A stretch of 64,000 nt of DNA. Source: Protonemura montana. Taxonomy: Eukaryota; Arthropoda; Insecta; Plecoptera; Nemouridae. Each line of letters opens with the position of its first letter. Positions within the stretch are counted from its first letter, which is position 1. The notes beneath the pieces were generated by a model. The model ran no database searches. It saw only the letters and a program-made list of their open reading frames with translations, and was not told where the DNA came from. This document shows positions 49,101 through 61,100 of this stretch, in pieces. The translations under genes and the position numbers were made by a program. Location of the stretch: assembly GCA_947568835.1 (NCBI GenBank), contig OX387608.1, positions 5,060,001-5,124,000 on the forward strand, given 5' to 3'.

Positions 49101-52100
49101 TTTTTTTGTCTATCTATAAAAATATGAAAATCATATCTCTAAGAAGTAATCCATGATAAATCGAATAAATTAAAGATGCAAGAAATTAATCTCCATGAAA
49201 CTAAGGTTGCTCTGCAATATAAATAGTCTTTTCTTTATAATATATCCTTCGATCGTTGACTGTATTGCTTCAAAACCAGACTCGTATTCGACCTGAGTCC
49301 GTTTACCAGCATAGCAGGTATTGAACCAAGAACCTCTTCCAAAAGATAAAAGCATGTAATTTCACATGAGAAAACATAATCTATCTCTTCGGCTTCCTCC
49401 TTTTCACAATTAGCTTAATAACAAGTCCGGCAGGCACAAAAAAAGAAAGAAAAAAACTGTAGAAAATCGTGAATTTTGTTTCTTTTTGTATCGTTCAAGC
49501 GTTCCAGCCTCGCTTGTTGTTTTACGTTCGTTACGACCTGATGAATAATGGATTTCAAACCCCTATTATCACCTGACGAGCATAGCTGACCATCCCTTCG
49601 GTTGATTCATTTCTTGCTCTCAGGGGTATAAAACAGACACAAAGATATTTTAATATCTGTAGATGTGTATGTGATCTGAAGTTAAAAAAACTCAAGTCTT
49701 GTAGCGTAAAAAGTTTGCTGATATCTTCAACGATTGTGAATTTGCAATCAATTGGAGTTAGCATCTTGTGCGTTCCTCAAATAAACAAAATCTTATCATC
49801 GCAATGCAATGTGGAAGGCTCTGACTATCGAGTCACAACAATCACGGTCGACTTTCAACTATCTTCTCTTTTTTGTCTGAAAGTTGATGAAGTGGAAAAG
49901 CTACAAATATGACCACAAATTTTTTATCAAATCAAGAATAAACAAATCTAGTTTCACAGTAAAAAAACTCGGAAAGTTTGGTACATGTTCGGGGTTTAGA
50001 ACCCCGATCTCCACTTGTTGTGGCGGTTAATCTTACTATTTGAGCTTAGAAATGGCATTTTGAGAGGATTTTTGTGATGTTTTTACTGTTCTTCATAAGA
50101 CAATTACGAATTGCAAGCATTTTCAATTTTAAATAATATTTCACAGAACCTAACATATGTATTTGGCTGCTTGCTTTTTCAACGATATTTTAAATACTCA
50201 CAAAAACACACGCGTTTAAAACAACAAAGTCAGATGAAATTATACTGTTGTTTATCCCTGAAACAAAAGCTGGGACCGTATAGCAGCGTTACCCAGCAGT
50301 TGAGCTCCCTTACCATTAGGTCCATGCAGCCAGCGGCCATCGAGAGACCTCCAGCTCAAGTCTGGCGACCTCAAAAAACCGATCCACTCTTCGAGGTAAC
50401 ATCTTCTCGGGCTACACAGGTGTAAAAAAAAAAAAAAACTAGACAATATAAGTTGAAGACCTTACGAAACGATTTCACCTGAAATTAGATCGGACGAAGA
50501 AACTGTTTTTTTTTTAAATGGACCGAATTTTGAAATCAATTTAAAGGGGTGTCAAATTTGATGCTAATAAGCTAGAAGATAAATGGGCTTTTGTGTTAAT
50601 GGTTAAGATCGTTTGGATTCAGTGCATCTATGAAGAAAGTGAGCATTTTTTAGGGTTGCCCGTTTTGAACCAAGGTCAAAGCAGAGTGACCTTCCCCCAG
50701 TTTAGCTAAGCGGTTTTTTTTCTTCTCAAAACCCATCATAATTTGTTTCGTAAAGGTGATTTATCTGCAGTTCAAAGGATGAATTGTTTTTAAAGAGTGG
50801 CCACCCAGAGCGGCGAAACGAACGCAGCGATTTGGCGGTCAGACGATTTGAAAACAGAGTTTCTGTCTGTTAATTTGCCACTTTCACGGGTCATCGAGCT
50901 CCTCGGGTTATAAGTCGAGAGACAAAACCGTTCAACCGTGAACACGAGGTGTTTGTTTTCAATTTCTTCACGCTCCAACTGAAAGCTGGGGTCAACTGCA
51001 CAGAACGATTTACATCAATTTTCTTAGGTTATGTTCTTGTTATTATTATCTTTCACTTTTCTATGAGCAAAGCAAATCACGGGCAAATAAACGTTCTTGT
51101 CATGCGCTTGCAATGCGCGCGGTATTTGCGTCCAAACGGGGACTCTAACCCCGATTTCCACCTGTCGTGGGTGTTGCTCTAACCAATTGAGCTATTTGGG
51201 AACTTAATTTTTGAGAGGATTTAAGTGTATTTGATGAGAATGACAGTTCTCCAAGGAGTATAACGAAGAGACTGTGAATACTCACAGTTACTCTGATTCT
51301 AGTGACGCTATATCACGTCACAACCTGTCAAACTCGAATAACTCCAATTTGACGTTTTATTTTTGAGATTGTAGGTTCATAATAATAAAAATCTCTAGTA
51401 ATTTTTTTTGCAAAAAGAGAAATGAAAAGTTGACTTCTGTCCTACACATTAAATCAATTTCTTCCTATTTTTGTCATCGGCCACTCGATAAATGACCATC
51501 CTCTCAGCCGATGACGACAATAAAAACGCTCAACATCGTCTTCCACATAAAAATTAATAATATCGTCAATATTTTTAAAACTTTCCTTTTGATACACAAC
51601 CAGCAGAGGTGCGAGCGAACTTGAAGTAGGTGAGCAAAGCGAATCTGCATTCGCTCGATTCGTTCCTCGCCTCAGGCATAGTTAGTCAGTTGATATTTAT
51701 ATCAGTTTTGAGCGCGTTTCCTCTAAAATTTCACATGCGTACCTCAACTTCGAGCAAGCGGGACTTACCTTATCAACACAATTCTGCCATTTCTTATCCA
51801 AATGTAAAGAGAAAATGATCTCCTATCACTGGTGTAAGTTTTCAAACTTTCCAAGACTTACACGAGAGCACGTTGTTATCTACAACCATGCAGCGCTGCA
51901 TTACGTGCGCCGTCTTAGCATGTACATGCATCTGAGATAACAGTATGCAAGAAGAAAGTTGTCTGACATTGAAAATTCGTGAATAAAAGCCAAACGTGAA
52001 CGTATTTCCGAATCTAGCGCATGCTATTACAATACAATTGAATCAACTATTCATTATGCTCCATACAATTTTTTTTCTACCACTTTCAAGTGACAGTATT

Positions 52101-55100
52101 TGTACTTTTAAATGATTTTCATCCTCGCTTGTACCTATTTTTTTTTAGACGGTATTCTTACTTTTTGTTGATCTTTCTTTTGAGAAGAGACGTGGTTTCA
52201 ATAAGATTTGGGTTTGTGTGTGTGCGTGTTTTTTTTCCGACGGATCACGAGCGTCGTTAAAAGTTTATGGCGTCGAATTCTTTTGATGAAAAGCAACATT
52301 GGAAATGTATTTCAAATTTAAATTCTTCGGCGCTCGGCGTCGGTCGTGTTTTCGATGGAGCGAAATATGCACGACATAGCAACGTGTTTATGTGTATACG
52401 CGTAGGTTTTCAAAACACGATCAAACATTCGTCTTTAATTAAATCAGATTTTGATTGAGACGTGTTCCTGGAATTTGCCTCTTCTCGGAACAATCTGTCC
52501 CTGTCATCGTGTGTACGCTCATTTATATAATTAGACAGTTGTGGGTCCTGAAAGCAATGCAAGATCTTCATTAGACGGACACCGAAAAACATGGCATTGT
52601 TGGTGAGATTCAGGAAACGTAGAGAGAGTAAGGATATTGTGTTAAAAAAACTTTTTTGTTATGAAGGAGTGGGGCAGTTAAGAAGATAACGAAATTAAAA
52701 TTAAAATAAACAGTAGGTTTGGGGAGCGTAGTTCTTAACGGAAATTGACAGTTCTGTTACATTTTTGAAGTTTTTTAATTGAGTTAGGGCTCGTTTTTAT
52801 CAAAATACAAGCACTTATAGGATATTGACCATCTTTGTCCTCTACGCTAGGACATGGTAGTGAGAAGCTATCGTATTTGAAGAAAAATTCAGAAAATAAC
52901 GAACATTAGCGGACAATTTTTTCAAAGCCAGTACCTAATTGACGTATTGCGGATGTTTTTCCTACGTGCTTGATTAGTTTTTCCCGGTACCATAATGCGT
53001 AGCTCGTTCCAGGTAGCGAGAAAGCAATTACCTTTATGTAGGTGCATGGGGTACACCCACCGCGCACATTAGTCTATCGGTCGGCGGTGCAAGTGGATTT
53101 GTTGACATGAAAGCAGGCGATGAACAGAAACGATAAGCCCCCTTTTCCTGTTACTTGTTAGGGCGGGGGTTTGAAAAATGTTTCTGGAATTTTACAGAGG
53201 AAATATTGACTGATTGTCATGCGGATGGTTTCATTTTACAGATTTTACCCTATTTTGATCTCAATTGGGCAAATCATGAGACTCACAATGCTATGAACTT
53301 TTTAGCCTTGGTCCAGGACTTCGGTCACAGGTTAAGTTATTCAATCGTTTGAACATCCAGGTTTTTTTAGCTCATATGGATCAATATTTTGACGATTCTT
53401 ACAGTTTTGCAACACTTGTTCAGTTTTTAAGCAACAGAATTTTTGCCTTACTTCCACTTGCCCTCATGACATGCTAATTAATCAGACATGGGCAATAAAT
53501 CAAGGCAAAGCCACACAATGTTTTCTGACCAACTGCATCACTTCTAACACGTGTTTGCTGTCCACAGACGTCGTCGAGATGACATCTCGCGACCCCAACG
53601 CTGTGGTCACCCTGCGCCGGAGTCTGAGCGACCGCCAGATGATTCCAGGCGAGGACGCGCTGGGCCTGACGAAGCAGGAGCAGACGGCCGCTATGTTTCA
53701 CGACACCATGCGTCTACGCATCATGTCTGGACGACGCACGGACAGCCGTCATGCGTTCAGCCATCCAGGCTCCATCCAGGACCTCAGCGCCAAGTCACGC
53801 CGGGTCCTGAGCCCGAATCGTCCCAAGGAACCGCCACCACCGCCGCCGTTGCCCCCCGCGACAAAGGAGGTCACGGACAGGACAAAGACGGTGGTCGAAG
53901 TTGAAAAAGAGCGACCGAAGTTGAAGCTCGTGATTGCTCCGCACGTAGCGAAGCCCGAGACGCAGAAGCAAGACGTCGATGCGACGGAAACCGGCAACAA
54001 TCGATCCGAGATAAGATTCGTGAGCTCGGAAGTCGCGGCGCCACCTCAGCTTCCGCCGCGTCACATTTTCCCGTTCACCAAGAAACAGATTCAGAACATC
54101 AACAACCAGAAGCGACACAACAGCTTGCAGGCGTCGCCGACCTCGACGCTGGCCCGCGGCAACGCTCGCGGCAAGACGCGTCCGAACTCGTGCATCCCGC
54201 AGCTGCACGGCGTTGCGACGGACGTCGGTTTGGTGCACGTGGCGTCGCGGATACGTCATCGCAACAGCGACCCGGGCCCGGCGATGGGCGACGTCACGTT
54301 GAGGGTAGCCGACGATGGTGTCCGCACCGTCGTGTCGGTCTGTCCGGACTCGCCCGATATCCACCGGCTGCAGATCAAGACAGACTCGCCACCGAGTCGA
54401 CGCACCTCGATCAGGATCAACGGCGACGACCACGGCGAAGCCAACGCGCACTCGACGTCGGTGACGATCGACGAGGCCGATCGGAACGTGAACAAAGTGA
54501 CGATCAGCGTCGGCGGCGTCGACAGCACGACGTCGTGGAACACTTTCATCGACACGACGCAGCGGGCGAGCGCCGCGACGCGGTTCAACCACTCGAATCA
54601 GATCACGATTCCCGTTTCACCCGAGCCCGTCTACCATCAGCGCAGCAACGTGCAGGTGGATGACAGGAGCGTGGTGATCGTGGACCGCACCACGGGCAAG
54701 TCCCTGGGCACTCAGCACGAGTACGAAGTGCTCGAGATGTTGATGGACCCCGTCGAGGCCGTGCGACGTCACATGGTGCCCCATGTGTGTGGACGGTCGA
54801 ACCCCGATGGCGGCGCCAACCTCGTGTCGGCGTCGGCGATGGAGCGACTCAACTCACTGCTGGTCGAGCAGAAGAGCTGCGAGTCGGACGCGAGCGTCGT
54901 CGAGGTTTCGTCGCCCGAGTCGTCGTTGACGGGACGCTCGTCGGAGAACGGCGATCAAGACTACAACGGGATTTCAGTGCACTATTTCTCGGCGCCGCGG
55001 TTTGTAATCGGTGACCAGGCCGACGACGACAAGAACGACGACGGGCACATGAATAAAGACATCTACGACGACGCCGAAAACATTTACGAAAGCATCAAAG

Positions 55101-58100
55101 ACCCGATTTATGAGGAGATTGGGTTGCCGGACACGCCGCCTCCACTGCCGTTGTCGCCGCCGCCGTCGTTGGACGACTTGGACGACAAAAGAACGTCGCG
55201 ATCGATCTTCGAAGGAGCGTCGAAGTACGACATCCTCAACTACCTTGTCGACGCCAAAGAACGGGGCTACGTAGAGTCAGACTACAGCAACGGCGAAGAG
55301 GTCCTCGACGCCCTCAATGACAAATCCGTCGAGCTCTCGCTGGGCAACCTCAGCAGTCGCATCAGCAACCTCAGCAATGTCAGCGACTCCAGCGAAGACA
55401 ACATGGCCATCATAACGGCAATCACCAAAGACGAAGTGACCAGGAAGAGCTCCGCCGACGTCGAACGCAACGATTCTGGAGTCGGTTCAGAGACGAGCAA
55501 GTCGAGTCGGAGTCGATGGCAAACGCTTCCCTCGGGCGTCATTCGGGAAGACCAGACGCACCTCTGCGAGGACTGCGACGTGGTGGTCGACACGCAGGTC
55601 ACCGACAGCGGCGTCATGTTCGCGCCGCTCGTCTGCCGGAAGTGCAGCAAGAAACGCGCAGAGCGGAAGGACACGATCACGGAGATCGTCGAGACGGAAG
55701 AGAAATATGGCGGAGATTTGAGGATTATTTTGGAAGAGTTTTATCGACCGATGTTGGTAGCTGGCCTACTGACATCAGAACAGTTGTCGGCGATCTTTTT
55801 GAACGTCGAAGAACTTCTTGAGAACAATTCGGTGCTCGCCGAGAAGCTGCGCGATGCCCACGACATCGCCATCGAGCAGGGGGACGAAGATCTTCTCACA
55901 GTCAACGTCGGGAGTCTGTTCTTGGAGGCCGCGCCGATGCTGCACGCTTTTGAGTCTTACTGTACTCGACAGGTATGGCAAAAACATCTCTGAATGCGAG
56001 GCAGGGAAATACTTTCTATATCCAAGATGGCAATCATAACATAGTATGCAGCCGCTGAGCTTTCTAAGTACTAACTCTGCTCGTAGAAAACCAGTAGCTA
56101 GGAAAGACACCTACTATACATTGAGCGTGGTAAAAATGTCGGTGAAGTTAACGCCCCGTTTGGCCGATGTCAAAGAACTGATGGGCGTTTGTCTAGTACC
56201 TAAGACTGCTCGTAGATTGCTGTAAACGTCTAGGAAATGGTAATCGGGATTCTAGTTTGCGAATATGCCGGTACTTGTTGCGATGACTTAGTATTTACAA
56301 GTTACCTGTGTAATTACGTTGATTGTAATTAGTAGGAAGGTACATGCTTGTTCGTTAGTTTCGGGATTACGCTGTCGGTGATGGACTCGTTTCGCATCTT
56401 CCGTGCAAAACCGTAAGCACGCGATTTGGTAGACAACAGGTGCTTAACGTTTTAAAAAAACCTGATGGTTGTTTTACTGGTATTTTCTATAAATTCATAG
56501 CTAAACTTAAATCGTGGAAAGTTTGCACAAAGATTCGATTAGCACAGACAGGCTTCAAGTACTGTTTAAGTGTTGTTTTTTTTCTGTCAAAATCAATGTA
56601 ATGTGAGTTAAAAGTATGTGAAAACTATCAGATGTTTGCTTTTTAAGCTGTCTTCTTGTCACGGTCGTCACATTTTCTATCAATTTCTATTGAAATCGAA
56701 GATATAGAAGGTAACTAAAAGATGAATTTGACAAATAAACGCTTCAAATGATCGCTCAATGCATGGGAATAAAGTCTAAAATACCTTTTTTTGAGGTTAT
56801 TCATTTATCGCTTATTTATCTCACTTCTTTCTGAATCGCAAAACATGGAAAGATCTCACACGTCCATATGATGGTTTTTAGACTCATGTCTACTTATTTT
56901 ATCCTTAGCACAAGTTTTTAGAAAAACTATTTGAACTGGGTTTTGAATGCTAAGTAAAGGGCTACTAAATTTCCCGACGTTTCGCAACATATACTAGTTA
57001 CTTCTTCAGAGGTTTGAGCAGTCCTGACAATTTTCCGATAACAAAATTAAAGCATTCAAAACCCAGTTCAAATAGTTTTTCTAAAAAATCTCACACGTCC
57101 AATCAAAATAATCTGCAAACACCATTAAAGTCTCTCCACCCATCGTTTCAACTAGTATAAAGATTAACGCTCTCAGCTCCGATGCAGACACGATTCTTCG
57201 TATGTCTGGTCCTTTACTTTCACGATGACCTACCTCAACTCTGAGCGAAATTCGCGGCACGTCGCGCTCCTTGCCAAAGACTGTCGGGTGATTTGTGATC
57301 GCGGACCGTTTGTTGAGGAAGGTCATTTCTTGTTCTTGAGACATTTTGCATGGAACCACGATAGGACATTTTGAGGCATTATAACCAGGTTCAGCGTCGT
57401 ACGGACGTTTGGTCCTTAAAAGGTCCTGCTTACGTTTCGACCTCCTTGGCGCAAAATTCTTCAAGACTGGTTCGGTATTACCATCTAGTGTATGGTTATG
57501 GTCTGAGTCACAGCGTTAATGTTAGTTTTTCTGGTGACCGAAGGTGTCACTCTATGGCGCTTGCGGTTTTTTTTTTAACAAACGCCTTCAATTTAATAAT
57601 TACGATTCAAAATATCGATACATGTTTATCAATCGTTGAAGTTAGCATTATAAAATATTAATTAAGCATAAACCAGTCTCAAATACGATTTATATGAAAT
57701 ACAATTTCTTAACACTTCAAACGACGGTAATTCCTCCTATTGTGTCTGTAAAGCAGTCATTTGGCGGTCATTTTTCGCGAAGAAGTATCAAAGGTCTTCT
57801 GTACAGAGTAGAGTCCCGTACACTAAAACGTCTAAGTGCATCTTTGAATCACGCCCATCTCATGTCCCTAGTTTCTTTTACGGCGTACTGCACCTAATTT
57901 CGGCCTCTAACTTGCAATAAATTTGACCTACGTCCTTCACCAATAACTCTAGTAAGTACACGCGGCTGTTAATATGTGTGAATGCATCTTTTCTACGAAT
58001 CAAATTCACTTTCTCGCCTCGCATCGCGCAGTAACGAGCTGACAGCAAAAAAACAAATTCACGTTTCGATTTCCGTTGCCCAATTTCGCGTCGCGCGTTC

Positions 58101-61100
58101 AAATCTTTTGCGTCGCGCACCTCCGCCGCTAGGCGTTAAACTAGCGCTAGACGCCACGTATCTACTAGCGCTGATGCTCAACGCCCGAATCACGAACTGA
58201 CAAAACGGATTTTTTTCCCGTTGAATTAACGGTCATTTCTGTTTTCGGTCGCGGTTTCTCTCGAGTTTGCTGTGGCCCCCACACGAATTTGCGAATTTAC
58301 CATTTCGTGAAAGTGAAATTTGGTCCTTTTTTGCACGGTGCTTGTTATTTGGCTAGTGATGACCGCATTTGAACCCTCAGGGCTGGATTACAGATTTTTT
58401 TTAGGAGAGTAATATTTCGCGGTATTTTGATTGTGGGTGGATAGATTATTAGATGGAATAAGCTACGATGATTCGTTTTTTTTAGAGAGAAAACGTAATC
58501 GGCTGATTTCGCAAACGTGCTGGAAACCGTGAGAAATTGGATGAACAGTTATGCATTTTTACTTACATTCTTTCACACAATGCGGGCTTTTTTTTTTAGG
58601 AAAATATGAATTCTAGGTATAGTTCGACAGAAAAAGTTATGAATTACCCGCGCTCAAACCTGTTAGTTATATGGATGATGATAAAACACACAGAGAATAA
58701 TTAAATATGTGTCTTTCATGAGTAATAACTGTGTCCAAAGATGTTTTTTAGGTACAAGGGGTGGTGTTTTCCGAAAGAGAACTCATTTTTAAGAGGATCG
58801 TAGTCAGACTTGGCTTAAACGTTTACTTTTCAGAGCCATATAGATAATTTTACAGGAGAAATTCACACTGCTGTACTGGGAACTTTTTTTTTTTAGTAAA
58901 TTTACCACGCGACTTTGACATACAAGTCGGCGGTGAAGGGTCACTCCATGTTTTGATGCAGTGGTCAGTAATTGCTGCACCTATTTACCGATTATAATTA
59001 CCAATCATCGAAAGTATGATAACAAGTTTTGTCCGACCTTTTTTTTTTGCATCTCATAATTTTGCACAGCAAACTTTCTCGATGCGTCCTACAGCAATAG
59101 GTGTGCACCGTGCGCGCTCATACGAAGATAGGTAAAGAAATATTAAATTGAAACGCTCGAAAGTGTCCTTATAAAAGCGATGAGGTCATTTAATTTTTGT
59201 TAAAAGTGAGTGGTTAGATCAGCGGAGGTCATACGTGTTACATTACCTGCATAATCAATTCGGTATTTTCATTGGTTTCATATTTTTGGTGATGCCAACT
59301 TTTACTGCAACGAATTTCTGAACAACTGATATTTAAACATTTGCGGGTTACCAACGAGGTGCGGGTGTGCGCATTGTCGATTTTCTTTTCATAATCGAGT
59401 TCTGGAAAACAACCCGGGGTCGGAGGTTTCGGAATTTGATAGGAGGTACAAAGATGGAACTTCGGTGAAATGTTTTATACAATTAACCTCCTCCATACAG
59501 AGGTTTATTTTAAAAATAAAACATGCGCATGGTTGACGAAATGCAGATAAATCGCAATTGCATAACTTCAAAGAAAAAGGTCGAATGTAAATCCACTTAA
59601 AACATAATCAAATTATTTAAATTTCTTGTAAAATTTTTACAATCTTGGCATATGAATGTTCCGTTATTGGCAGGCGTATCTATTTCTTTCTCTACACAAC
59701 GACAGAGCAACAAATTACCGTTTACGTAGTACTCATTACTGAGCCAAGTTGGTCACCGAAGTTAAGCAACACTGCGCTGGGTCAGGTATTGGATGGGTGA
59801 CCATCATACACATGACCAGTTCTGTTCGAGAGAGCAGTTAGAGGGATAAAAGTTAGTACAGTAACTTTACTCGCCTTGCTTATCAACCTCTTGACAGCAT
59901 GGATTTGTGGAGGAATCCTGTTGTTTGCGTTGTACCGTCTTTCGGAAGGGACGTTAAGCCGGTGGTCCTCTTGGTGCTCTTCAACAGGAGTAGGCTATAC
60001 ATGCTGGCAACGGTTTTCTCCTAGTCCTTCTAAGCTAGGTTAGGTTCATCATCATTTATATCATCACCCACTCATTCACCGACGCCATTAAACCAGTACC
60101 ACATGACCTGATGACAGTGAAACTGTCACCAATGATAAATAGTAAAACTTTGTTGTCATAAACTGACATTTGCTCGTGTTTTTTTTTTAGGGTGGAGCAT
60201 CGCTTCTTCTCGCGAATCTCGAGAAGGAAAAAGAGCTGCTTAGGATTTTCCTGCGAGTTTCCCAGATGGAAAATGCTGTGCTGCGACGAATGAACCTCAA
60301 CTCTTTCCTGATGGTAAGCAATCGCGTCCCTTTTTGTAAACATACGTTCTAACAGCGACCATCCAATATTTTAATGATGGTATCGCTTGGTCTTTGCTTC
60401 AGCTGAAAATTTGGTAAACATTTTTCTAATTACCTCAATGCATGAACCAATTATTTTCTTCCTAACATTTGAGAAAGATTCCTGTCTGCATTGTTTTGAT
60501 TTTGCACAGGTTAGTTGATTGCCATCATCTTTGGACTTATAACTTTGGTCTTCGGACTTACAACCGAATTTTCGAATACTGAAAACCAGGTCTTTAAATT
60601 AACCAGCTTTAACGGCTTCACAGTACTGGGTTTACTTGGGACATACAAACTCCTCTCGTCTCAGAATGATATTCAGTGTAGCTATATCCCTAACAAGGGC
60701 CAGGTTTTGGGCATCCAACCCCCCACGGTGCCAGACCCCGAACGGCCGCTGGGTGGAAGCATTCTTAGCGGTCTTGGTGTGAATAACAACACCCATTTTT
60801 TGACGGGCCGCAGCGTTTAGGGGAGTAAATTAGAAACGAAGCGTGTAATTACCGTCGAAGAATTGACAGGCACGCGTGATTTGGGGTATCTTTGTCGCTA
60901 GAGGCGTCGTGTTAGACTCGATGCGTGGGGTTTTTTGTTTTTGTTGAGAAGATTTGTGAGGTGGCTTTCGTATGAGATTGTTTTTTTTTTTGTGTTCGGT
61001 TTGTGGTTGGTGGTATTTTTTTGTATTGATGTTTTGTGTTTGATGTGAATTGGTTAGCTAGTAAACAAGAATTTATTGACAAGTTAATTAAAAATTAGAA

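Noticed and set aside
51130-51200. Functional tRNA gene on the minus strand
   Set aside because: The cloverleaf is close, but the anticodon loop lacks U33 and related copies recur with shared non-tRNA tails, so it is a SINE-type head.
53795-54592. 265-codon minus-strand ORF as a gene
   Set aside because: It is the antisense shadow of the GC-rich RhoGEF exon 3, with Arg-rich composition from reversed GTC/GAC codons and no domain.
57980-58280. Internal promoter and first exon of a short RhoGEF isoform
   Set aside because: CpG-rich, but no convincing ATG plus splice donor compatible with exon 4 was found. Kept only as a note.
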